64,000 nt of DNA. Origin: Thiotrichales bacterium. GTDB taxonomy: Bacteria > Pseudomonadota > Gammaproteobacteria > Beggiatoales > Beggiatoaceae. Shown piece by piece: positions 53,612 to 60,443 of the stretch. The stretch spans positions 249,857 to 313,856 of the forward strand of contig JADGDE010000001.1 in assembly GCA_016745035.1 (NCBI GenBank). Direction: 5' to 3'. Numbering within the stretch: the stretch's first letter is position 1; every line of letters begins with the position of its first letter. The translations under genes were made by a program, and so were the position numbers. The notes under the pieces were generated by a model, which was not told the DNA's origin, did not search any database, and was given only the letters and a program-made list of their open reading frames with translations.

Positions 53612-54547
53612 GCCCTGCGCAGGGTTATCTAAAAACTCCCGCATATCGGCATACTCCGAGAGCATTTCCAGCGACTTATGCCCCGTTTGTGATTGAACCT
53701 TTTGTGCTGGCACGCCCATCCGCACCAAGGTCTCAGTCACAAACCCCCGCCGGGGGGAATGCCCCGACACCCCCTGCCAATGATTCAAACCAGCCGCCCG
53801 CGCCCGCTCACGCAAAACCGTATCGACACTGCGCACACTCAGCCCACCACCAACAGCCCCACCACGCCGGACACTACGAAAAACAAACCCCGCTCCAATA
53901 CCAGCCAAATCCAGCCAACGCTTAAGCGCAGCAACAGGGCAAATATTGCCCTTAGCATAAGGAATACCCTTGGTAATGCCCTCACCACTCTGATCGGTTT
54001 TCGAGGATGGCAATAAAATACTCACCCCCTCAGCCCGCCAAGTCAGATGCTCAACTTTAATGGCACACGCCTCAGACTCTCGAAATGCCCCGGTAAACAT
54101 GATCAACAACAAAGCCTCGTCCCGTGCTTGGATAACCTGATTATCATGTCGCCAAGTCAACATCTGCACAATGTCACTTTTGACCAAAGCCACCGCCTTT
54201 TTAGCCAAACTCCCACGCTCACGACGGATGGCTTTCAAAGTGGCTAATACCTCAATATCCCCTGTCGGGCTTGGCACACCCGCGACCAAATGCGCCCAAT
54301 TGATAGCGGCAAGGTGTGCTTTCAACGTTGAAACCTTATACAAATTCCCCTGCCTACCTGTCGCCGCCTCCACATAATCCGCCACCTGTGAAGCTGTCGC
54401 CGGCACAGAATAACCAGCCGTATAAAACCGATTTAAAGCCGACTCATACGCCCGCTTGGTATTTGTGGCCATGCCATCCTTAAGCCGCTGCACCCTGTCT
54501 CGAACCACCAGCCCCTGCTGAGACTTAACAACCAAATCCCCATCCAT
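53603..54547 (-). CDS. Tyrosine recombinase, Cre-like
   Basis: About 314 residues from the ATG at 54547 (GAAGTGG lies about nine bases upstream; in-frame GTG codons are possible further out). It has an N-terminal SAM-like core-binding domain and a catalytic domain with Arg in FTGAFRESEACAIK, HSPRRGFVTETL (His-x-x-Arg), GHKSLEML and the nucleophilic Tyr in LSEYADMR. It resembles the Cre/phage-like lineage more than the lambda Int type. It faces the methyltransferase and is divergent from the small terminase gene. Confidence 0.9.
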   Translation of the reverse strand: MDGDLVVKSQQGLVVRDRVQRLKDGMATNTKRAYESALNRFYTAGYSVPATASQVADYVEAATGRQGNLYKVSTLKAHLAAINWAHLVAGVPSPTGDIEVLATLKAIRRERGSLAKKAVALVKSDIVQMLTWRHDNQVIQARDEALLLIMFTGAFRESEACAIKVEHLTWRAEGVSILLPSSKTDQSGEGITKGIPYAKGNICPVAALKRWLDLAGIGAGFVFRSVRRGGAVGGGLSVRSVDTVLRERARAAGLNHWQGVSGHSPRRGFVTETLVRMGVPAQKVQSQTGHKSLEMLSEYADMREFLDNPAQGLW

Positions 54548-54643
54548 ATTTTTCACCACTTCACGAATAAAATAAGCCTGTCGATTTTATAAGAGGTCAA
54601 CAAACAAATGAGTGCCAAAAACCCCGATTTCTTGGCGTAAATA

Positions 54644-54667
54644 ATAACTGCATATAAGTGTAGTTAT
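54644..54667. promoter_or_regulatory. Inverted repeat between recombinase and terminase genes
   Basis: ATAACTGCA and TGTAGTTAT are arranged around a six-base centre, forming a near-perfect palindrome in the divergent spacer. It could be a repressor operator, a recombinase site, or part of the cos/pac region that usually precedes a small terminase gene. Confidence 0.45.
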
Positions 54668-54696
54668 CGGAACTAAACACAAGCAAAAAAACACGC

Positions 54697-55230
54697 ATGG
54701 AATACACCGATTTAGATGCCCAAGTCACCACCCTGCAAACCCTAGAAATCCTGCTAAACCTAAGCGCCCGTAGGGTTCAACAGCTAGCCAATGATGGCAT
54801 CATCATCAAGCACGGACGGGGCAAATACGACTTAACGAAATCGGTCATAAACTACTGCGTTTTCCTCCAAGACGGCAACAACGACAACAAAAGCGATTTT
54901 AATCTCGAAAACACCCGCCTGACCAAAGAAAGGGCAGATGCGGCAGAAATGGAAAATGCCAAAAATAGAGGCGAACTCAAAAACTGGAATGACGTGGTGC
55001 TACTCAATGACGAAATTGCCCAAATTGTCATCACCGCCCTAAGCTCAATCCCCAACCGAACCTGCTCAACCATCGCCGCACAAACAAGGCTACCTGTCGA
55101 ACAAGTGAGAGAACTTTTAGAAAATGAAATTAACGACATTAGAATTGCCATTGCTAAAGAACTTTCCGATCACGCCGAGCGACAAAGCCTACTTGCTGAA
55201 GCGGACAGCCAAACACTACCAACCGCCTGA
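54697..55230 (+). CDS. Terminase small subunit, Nu1-like
   Basis: 177 residues. The N-terminal winged-helix/MerR-like part (TLEILLNLSARRVQQLANDGIIIKHGRGKYDL) matches lambda Nu1 DNA-packaging proteins, and a coiled region (LENTRLTKERADAAEMENAKNRGEL) follows. It binds cos DNA and recruits the large subunit. Its 3' end overlaps the large terminase by 107 bases. The upstream divergent spacer may hold the packaging site. Confidence 0.85.
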   Translation: MEYTDLDAQVTTLQTLEILLNLSARRVQQLANDGIIIKHGRGKYDLTKSVINYCVFLQDGNNDNKSDFNLENTRLTKERADAAEMENAKNRGELKNWNDVVLLNDEIAQIVITALSSIPNRTCSTIAAQTRLPVEQVRELLENEINDIRIAIAKELSDHAERQSLLAEADSQTLPTA

Positions 55231-57070
55231 AAACCTCAACACCGCCGCATGGGCGGACAAATACCGCATACTGCCAAAGACAGCCGCCGAATCAGGGCGC
55301 TGGAATACCGACCGCACCCCTTGGCTTCGTGCAATATGGGATGCCATCGACAACCCCCAATACAAACAAATCATCGTTTGGACAGCCAGCCAAAACGGCA
55401 AAACCGAACTGATACTCAACTACATCGGCAAACGCATGATGCTAGACCCCGTGCCGATGATTTATTTTGGCCCAGATAAAGACAACGTCACCGAAATATC
55501 TCAAGAACGCCTTAGCCCCATGCTTGACCTATGCCCCGAACTCACCGACGCACTGGCAAAAGGACAAAAAAACCGCACTTTTAAAAAAATCCTCAACGGT
55601 GCGCCCATCTATCTAGGCTGGGCATCCAGCGCCAGCCAGCTTGCCTCCAAACCCGCTGCGATTATTTTTGTAGACGAACGCAGCCGCATGACCCGCGTCG
55701 GCAAAGAAGGCGACCCCGTGACCATTGGCGAAGGGCGCGGCGCATCCTTTCCCAACTTCACCACCGTGGTGGTCTCCACCGTCACCGAAGGACTGGTAAG
55801 CGAACGCACCAACCCCGACACCAAACTCACCTACCTAAAATTCCCCGAAACCATGCCAGACCCCACAGCGGATTTATGGCGCACCGGCACGCGGCAAGAA
55901 TGGGCAATCCCCTGCCAAAGCTGCCAACAATACTTTATCCCCCGCGCAAGCCTGTTTAACATCATCAACAACAACCCCGAAACCGCTGCCATTACCTGTC
56001 CCCACTGTGGCAGCCTCATGGACGAAGTTGCCAAAACCAGCGCCAACGCCCACGGGCAATTCATCAACGGCAAATACCAACGCATCGACACAGAGGGCAA
56101 CATCACAGGGCAAATCCCCTACAACAGCACCGCCTCCTTTTGGGCATCAGGGCTGGTGTCCATGTTTCCTGGTGGCTCCCTACAAGCCCGCGCTGACAAA
56201 CTCATAAAAGCCAAACAATCAGGCGACATTGAAAAACAAAAAGCCGTGCAAAACGTCCAACTAGGCGAACTCTGGGCAAGCAAAGCCGACAAAGCCATTA
56301 AACCCGAACAACTGGAAAAACTCATAGGCGACTACGCCCCCGAAGTGCCCCACAGCGAAATACAAGGCATCACGATGGGCATCGACCTTGGCGACAACGA
56401 CATGCACTACGTCATAAGAGGCTGGGGGCAAGGCACAGAACGGACAAGCTGGCTGCTAGAACAAGGGATTTTATATGGCGACACCACCAAAACCGCCATC
56501 TATGACCGCATCGAAAAAATCAGCCAAAAAACCTACCAAGGCATCCCGATTATTGCCGTGGCAATCGACAGCGGACACAACACCATCGAAGTCTACGAAC
56601 ACTGTGGGCGCGAAATCAGCAGCAGGGTTTTTCCCATCAAAGGTGAAGCGGTGATGAAAACCACCTATCGCCCTGCCAAAATCGAATACAGCCGCCAAGG
56701 ACAAACCCTAAAAAACAGCATCATTCTTTGGCATTTAAACACCGACTGGCTCAAACAATGGCTACACAAACGCTTTAAAAGACCCGCCGGAACCGAGGGC
56801 AGTTGGAACCTTCACAACAGCACCCCGCCTGAATACTTGGCACAAATCGCCAGCGAAACGCGGCACATCGACGACAATGGCAAACCCGAATGGAAAAAAA
56901 CCGGGGCAAATCACTATTTTGATTGTGAAGTGTACGCATTGGCAGCGGCACTCAAAGAAGATATTGCCTCGATGCCCATTGCCCAACGACAAACCGAACC
57001 AAGCCCACAAACCGACACCGAAACCCAAGCCCATAACACTTGGATCCAACCACAGGAAAAATGGATATAA
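55124..57070 (+). CDS. Terminase large subunit, gpA-like
   Basis: 648 residues. The ATPase domain has the P-loop TASQNGKTE at residues 87-95 and Walker B AAIIFVDERSR near 178-188. The nuclease domain begins near residue 420 with MGIDLGDNDMH. A zinc-ribbon pair (CQSC and CPHC) lies between them near 265-300, as in lambda gpA relatives. It packages DNA into the prohead. It is packed with small terminase and gpW, but more than 20 kb from the portal gene. Confidence 0.93.
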   Translation: MKLTTLELPLLKNFPITPSDKAYLLKRTAKHYQPPENLNTAAWADKYRILPKTAAESGRWNTDRTPWLRAIWDAIDNPQYKQIIVWTASQNGKTELILNYIGKRMMLDPVPMIYFGPDKDNVTEISQERLSPMLDLCPELTDALAKGQKNRTFKKILNGAPIYLGWASSASQLASKPAAIIFVDERSRMTRVGKEGDPVTIGEGRGASFPNFTTVVVSTVTEGLVSERTNPDTKLTYLKFPETMPDPTADLWRTGTRQEWAIPCQSCQQYFIPRASLFNIINNNPETAAITCPHCGSLMDEVAKTSANAHGQFINGKYQRIDTEGNITGQIPYNSTASFWASGLVSMFPGGSLQARADKLIKAKQSGDIEKQKAVQNVQLGELWASKADKAIKPEQLEKLIGDYAPEVPHSEIQGITMGIDLGDNDMHYVIRGWGQGTERTSWLLEQGILYGDTTKTAIYDRIEKISQKTYQGIPIIAVAIDSGHNTIEVYEHCGREISSRVFPIKGEAVMKTTYRPAKIEYSRQGQTLKNSIILWHLNTDWLKQWLHKRFKRPAGTEGSWNLHNSTPPEYLAQIASETRHIDDNGKPEWKKTGANHYFDCEVYALAAALKEDIASMPIAQRQTEPSPQTDTETQAHNTWIQPQEKWI

Positions 57071-57318
57071 CCATGCCACTAGACCAAACAAAAATCGACC
57101 AACTAATCGACGACACCACCAAGGCAATCCAAGCCCTGACCACGGGCGCACAAAGCTACACGATTACCACGCCGGGCGGTGGTAGCCGCCAAGTGACTAA
57201 AGCCAGCCTCACCGAACTACAAACAGGCTTAGATTTTTGGCTGAAAAAACGCCAAGAACTGCAAAACAGCCAACAAGGGGGGAATGGGGTTAAATATGCC
57301 ACATTTACCCGTGATTGA
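57061..57318 (+). CDS. Head-tail joining protein gpW
   Basis: 85 residues from the ATG at 57061 (AGGAAAA sits just upstream; ATG at 57073 is a possible alternative). The sequence, with KAIQALTTGAQSYTI, GSRQVTKASLTELQTGLDFWLKKRQEL, is typical of the small alpha/beta gpW family. gpW is normally encoded between terminase and portal. Here it is the last gene before a terminator. Confidence 0.85.
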   Translation: MDITMPLDQTKIDQLIDDTTKAIQALTTGAQSYTITTPGGGSRQVTKASLTELQTGLDFWLKKRQELQNSQQGGNGVKYATFTRD

Positions 57319-57376
57319 TGTGCATTTATCAGCAAGATGTGCTTAGTATCCATGCCACGCCTACCGCGAGCGTGTT

Positions 57377-57403
57377 GCCCCATCCGTTGATGGGGCTTTT
57401 TTT
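57377..57403 (+). terminator. Rho-independent terminator after the packaging genes
   Basis: GCCCCATC and GATGGGGC flank a four-base loop and are followed by seven T residues. This ends transcription of the terminase-gpW unit. Confidence 0.88.
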
Positions 57404-57426
57404 ATGGTTGTTCACAAAATGAATAA

Positions 57427-57455
57427 TTGACATGAAATGGTCGTATTACTATACT
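57427..57455 (+). promoter_or_regulatory. Strong sigma-70-type promoter
   Basis: TTGACA and TATACT are separated by exactly 17 bases. Transcription should begin around 57461, about 90 bases ahead of the DUF3800 start. Confidence 0.82.
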
Positions 57456-57460
57456 GAAGC

Positions 57461-57540
57461 CAGTTAAATAACTAACCGTCGAACCAAGCCTAGCTCGGGC
57501 GACAAGTCCTAAAGCCGCATTCGCGGCTTTAGTTGTTTTT
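57461..57540 (+). ncRNA. Putative structured small RNA ahead of DUF3800
   Basis: The predicted transcript of about 80 nt runs from the strong promoter to a perfect 10-base-pair hairpin (CTAAAGCCGC with loop ATTC and GCGGCTTTAG, 57509-57532), then TTGTTTTT, like an intrinsic terminator. Before this, short complementary segments (GTTA/TAAC, GTCG/CGAC) suggest further folding. It holds no open frame. Structured RNAs upstream of DUF3800 genes have been reported in comparative-genomics searches as the DUF3800 RNA motifs; whether this one belongs to any of them was not tested. It may be a leader/attenuator or a partner RNA. Confidence 0.55.
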
Positions 57541-57552
57541 GGGGCATGGTCA

Positions 57553-58401
57553 ATGGAATACATCCTTTATATTGATGAAGCAGGTTGCCCCGGTGAGCTG
57601 CCTTCCCCTACCTCCAATATCCAACCTATTTTTTGCCTTGTTGGTTTAATCATTCCTCAAATCCATCTCAATGCAATTACCCATGAGATTTTGGCATTAA
57701 AAAGACAATTTAACCCCAAATATGCCGACACCTTACAACATGATTTAGAAATCGTCAGCTATGAGATAAAAGGCTCTGATATACGTGCCGATGCAAGGCA
57801 TAAAAGCAGAAATAAACGCCGTCGGGCTTATGGTTTATTAGATAAAATCTTGGCGATTTTAAACAAATACGATTGCCATTTATTAGCCAGAGGCTATGTC
57901 AAAGAACCAGCGGGGAAATTTGATGGCAATGCCGTTTATACTGCCTCAATGCAAGCACTATGCAGTGGCTTTGAGCATTTTTTAAACGAGCATAACGCAC
58001 ACGGTATTATTGTTGCTGACAGCCGAAAAAAGCAGCAAAACCACCGTGTTTCCTACTCTATTTTTACCAAAAAGTTCAAATTATCCGGTGATGATTTCCC
58101 CAATATCTCCGAGTTACCTGTCTTTGGACACAGTGAAAATCATGTTGGCTTACAAGTGGCGGACTGGCTCGCATCTGCGCTTTTATTCCCCATCATTGCT
58201 CATGTGTATTGTACGGGGCATATACAAAGTGTCCATGTCAGACCAAACTACAAATATGACCAGCTTCAAAGCCGTTATGCGCCCATATTGAAAGCGATGC
58301 AATATCGCTATGCGGTGAATGGCAATTATAAAGGCGGGATTACGGTGATTGATGGGATTTTAAAATCTCGCTCAGCAGCTTTGATGTTTCAAGTTGAGTG
58401 A
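57553..58401 (+). CDS. DUF3800 family protein, RNase H-like fold
   Basis: 282 residues. The N-terminal YIDEAG (Asp8), HGIIVADSRKK with Asp near 155, and GLQVADWLASALL with Asp near 204 are the DUF3800 signature acidic residues. Their spacing suggests an RNase H-like nuclease core. A basic helical region (RHKSRNKRRRAYGLLDKI) lies between strands. Found widely in accessory and defence regions, with no settled biochemical role. It is preceded by the promoter and RNA hairpin; a GGGG stretch serves as a weak ribosome-binding site. A nucleic-acid-processing role is inferred. Confidence 0.87.
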   Translation: MEYILYIDEAGCPGELPSPTSNIQPIFCLVGLIIPQIHLNAITHEILALKRQFNPKYADTLQHDLEIVSYEIKGSDIRADARHKSRNKRRRAYGLLDKILAILNKYDCHLLARGYVKEPAGKFDGNAVYTASMQALCSGFEHFLNEHNAHGIIVADSRKKQQNHRVSYSIFTKKFKLSGDDFPNISELPVFGHSENHVGLQVADWLASALLFPIIAHVYCTGHIQSVHVRPNYKYDQLQSRYAPILKAMQYRYAVNGNYKGGITVIDGILKSRSAALMFQVE

Positions 58402-58478
58402 GTTTTCTATCCTATCATTTGCTCTTAAATAGTCTTATCATTATGCTTTTTTGAGATGATTAAATACTTAAAGGAGCA

Positions 58479-59366
58479 ATGATGGATACGTCCTGCCCAT
58501 CGTGTAAATATTTTTATACAGTCGATGATAATCAATTTGGTCAAACCGTGATTTGTCCCAAGTGTAAAGAGTCACACGTTGCCACATTCGCACAAAAACC
58601 TAAGCTGGATATAAGCCAAGACCTGCAAGAAGAAAACAGCGAACCAGAGGCAAATAACAGCAAGACAAAAGAGAAAGAGTCAACGAAAAAGCGCCGCTCT
58701 ATGCAAGAAATCATGCAAGAAAAAATGGCTGAGATTGCTGCTGAGATTGAGCGTTTTATCCCCCTGTTAATGGAAGCCGAAAGCCAACACGAAAACGAAA
58801 GCAACACCCGAATGCTGTTGGATAAAATGCTGATGGATGCATTGGGCTACAAAATAAACGAAATCAAAACCGAACAAAAAATCCAAGGCAAACGTGCCGA
58901 TTATGTCTTGTCTGTTGATGAGGATGATTTGCTGGTAATAGAACTAAAGCGGGTCGGCATGGCATTGCGTGATAAACAAGTATTCCAAGCCGTATCTTAT
59001 GGCGCTTATGCAGGGATTAAATGGGCAGTTTTAACCAATGGCTTAGTCTGGCATCTGTACCGCGTCAAACTTTGTGATAAGGTCGATTATGATCACGTTT
59101 TCACTTTAGATTTGCGTGATGGTTTAGACGATACCGAACGGCATTATTTTTATTTGCTCTCACGTCACGGCATGACCCGCAAAGGCTTGCTGGATAAGGT
59201 TTGGCATAAATTAAACACCTTATCGCATGACAGTCTCATGAATGCCGTCTTAACTGATGATGTGATTACCAAGATTCGTACCGCATTAAATCGTGAACAT
59301 GGTGGCAAATTGACACAAGCTGAGGTGCGGGCGGCTGTGGAGACGAATTTGTTGCAGCTTGATTAG
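58479..59366 (+). CDS. Zinc ribbon plus HsdR N-terminal nuclease-like protein
   Basis: 295 residues; the AAGGAG site fits the ATG at 58482 slightly better than 58479. Zinc-ribbon Cys at 6, 9, 26 and 29 are followed by a Lys/Glu-rich coiled linker (about 45-105). From about 115 the type I restriction HsdR_N domain appears: RMLLDKMLMDALGYKI, KRADYVLSVDEDDLLVIELKRVG (the PD-(D/E)xK pattern with Asp and ExK), and YGAYAGIKWAVLTNGLVWHLY. There is no helicase part, so it is not a complete HsdR. Such stand-alone HsdR_N proteins occur in accessory regions. A DNA-cutting role is plausible, not shown. It is three bases from the transposase gene. Confidence 0.85.
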   Translation: MMDTSCPSCKYFYTVDDNQFGQTVICPKCKESHVATFAQKPKLDISQDLQEENSEPEANNSKTKEKESTKKRRSMQEIMQEKMAEIAAEIERFIPLLMEAESQHENESNTRMLLDKMLMDALGYKINEIKTEQKIQGKRADYVLSVDEDDLLVIELKRVGMALRDKQVFQAVSYGAYAGIKWAVLTNGLVWHLYRVKLCDKVDYDHVFTLDLRDGLDDTERHYFYLLSRHGMTRKGLLDKVWHKLNTLSHDSLMNAVLTDDVITKIRTALNREHGGKLTQAEVRAAVETNLLQLD

Positions 59367-59368
59367 CA

Positions 59369-59896
59369 ATGAATTATCGGCGTTTAATCCAGCCTGGTGG
59401 GTGTTTCTTTTTTACCGTCAATTTAGTTAATAGGCAAAGCGCTTTATTAACGGAAAATATTGATCTGTTAAGGGAGAGTGTACGGGAAGTTAAACGACAG
59501 CATCCTTTTGATATAGAAGCTATCGTTGTTTTGCCTGAACATCTACACACAATATGGCGCTTACCTAAAAATGACAGTGATTACGCTAACCGTTGGCGGC
59601 TGATAAAAAGTGCATTTTCCCGTCAATTGCCTAAAGATGAATATATTCGCCCTAGCCGTATAAAAAAGCAGGAACGAGGTATTTGGCAGCGGCGTTATTG
59701 GGAGCATTATATTCGTGATGAAAAAGATTGGATTGCCCACATCAATTACATCCATCATAATCCGGTGAAACATGGGTGTGTTAAACGGATGGAAGATTGG
59801 CCTTATTCATCTATACACCGTTATATTGCTAAAAAAACATTGCCTATGGAGGTGATGATGCAAGCGGTTGAGGATATAGAAACTGGTGAGCGGTAG
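59369..59896 (+). CDS. REP-associated tyrosine transposase (RAYT, Y1 family)
   Basis: 175 residues of the TnpA_REP/Y1-HUH group: FDIEAIVVLPEHLHTIWRLP with the His-hydrophobic-His motif, RYWEHYIRDEKDW and the Tyr-containing helix HINYIHHNPVKHGCV, then DWPYSSIHRYI. It nicks single-stranded DNA at REP hairpins. The stop codon lies inside the first unit of a REP array, so gene and repeats are physically linked. Confidence 0.92.
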   Translation: MNYRRLIQPGGCFFFTVNLVNRQSALLTENIDLLRESVREVKRQHPFDIEAIVVLPEHLHTIWRLPKNDSDYANRWRLIKSAFSRQLPKDEYIRPSRIKKQERGIWQRRYWEHYIRDEKDWIAHINYIHHNPVKHGCVKRMEDWPYSSIHRYIAKKTLPMEVMMQAVEDIETGER

Positions 59897-60155
59897 GTTG
59901 GCGTTGAGCTTGCGAAACCCAACATTTGCAAAGGTTCGGGGATTCGTTGGGTTTTATGATGGCACAAACGGTAGGTTGGCGTTGAGCTTTGCGAAACCCA
60001 ACATTTGCAGAGGTTCGGGGCTTTGTTTTGTTGGGTTTCGCAAGCTTCAACCCAACTTACGCGTTTACGTGTTTCGTCAACCCAACTTACAGAGAACCCA
60101 ACCTACGCGCTGGGTTTCCTTCGTCTACCCAACTTACAGAGAACCCAACTTACGC
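59892..60155. repeat. REP/BIME-like palindromic array
   Basis: Several copies of a GTAGGTTGGCGTTGAGC...GCGAAACCCAAC unit occur: at 59892, again at 59970, and inverted copies near 60029-60060 (TTGGGTTTCGCAAGC, CAACCCAACTTACG), followed by shorter degraded repeats of CAACTTACAGAGAACCCAAC to about 60155. The outer pair forms a 31-base inverted repeat. This is a likely substrate for the adjacent RAYT. Confidence 0.88.
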
Positions 60156-60158
60156 GTT

Positions 60159-60392
60159 AAAAAATCTAAGTTTCAGAAAGCATCTTTAGTAAATACTAAA
60201 TTTATAGAAGCAGATTTATCTGATGCTAATTTTAAATATGCTGACCTCTCAGGAGCTGATTTTAGTGGCGCTATTTTACATGGTGCTAATTTTGAACAGG
60301 TAATTATTGATAAGGACACTAATTTCACAGGGGCTAAGATGGGAGATAAGCAGCGACAGCAAATATCAAAAGCTCGTGCTTCTATAAAATAA
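60159..60392 (+). pseudogene. Pentapeptide-repeat gene remnant
   Basis: The frame carries the A(D/N)LxX pentapeptide pattern (KFQKASLVNTKFIEADLSDANFKYADLSGADFSG, then TNFTGAK) for about 70 residues but has no start codon nearby. Its upstream part is the REP array read in the same frame. The 5' end appears to have been replaced or lost when the REP sequence came to lie there. The shared frame is a coincidence of the repeat sequence. Confidence 0.7.
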
Positions 60393-60425
60393 TAAATAGG
60401 GTACGTACATCATATTTATCCAAAC

Positions 60426-60431
60426 TATAAT
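60426..60431 (+). promoter_or_regulatory. Candidate -10 box for the AT-rich cassette
   Basis: A TATAAT lies 13 bases ahead of the start of the zinc-finger gene; the -35 region is not convincing and base composition makes chance matches likely. Confidence 0.3.
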
Positions 60432-60443
60432 TACTGAGTAGCT

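Noticed and set aside
57340..57550. A second copy of the tRNA-Thr attachment core near the end of gpW
   Set aside because: Searched by eye for the T-arm and anticodon-arm sequences; none found, so the right end of the element is not placed here.
59892..60155. Repeated array that could be read as a CRISPR
   Set aside because: The units are palindromic, occur in both orientations at irregular spacing and adjoin a RAYT gene; there are no regular spacers or cas genes.
59886..60158. N-terminal extension of the pentapeptide protein across the REP array
   Set aside because: The encoded residues simply translate the REP repeats; the starting codon is inside the transposase gene.
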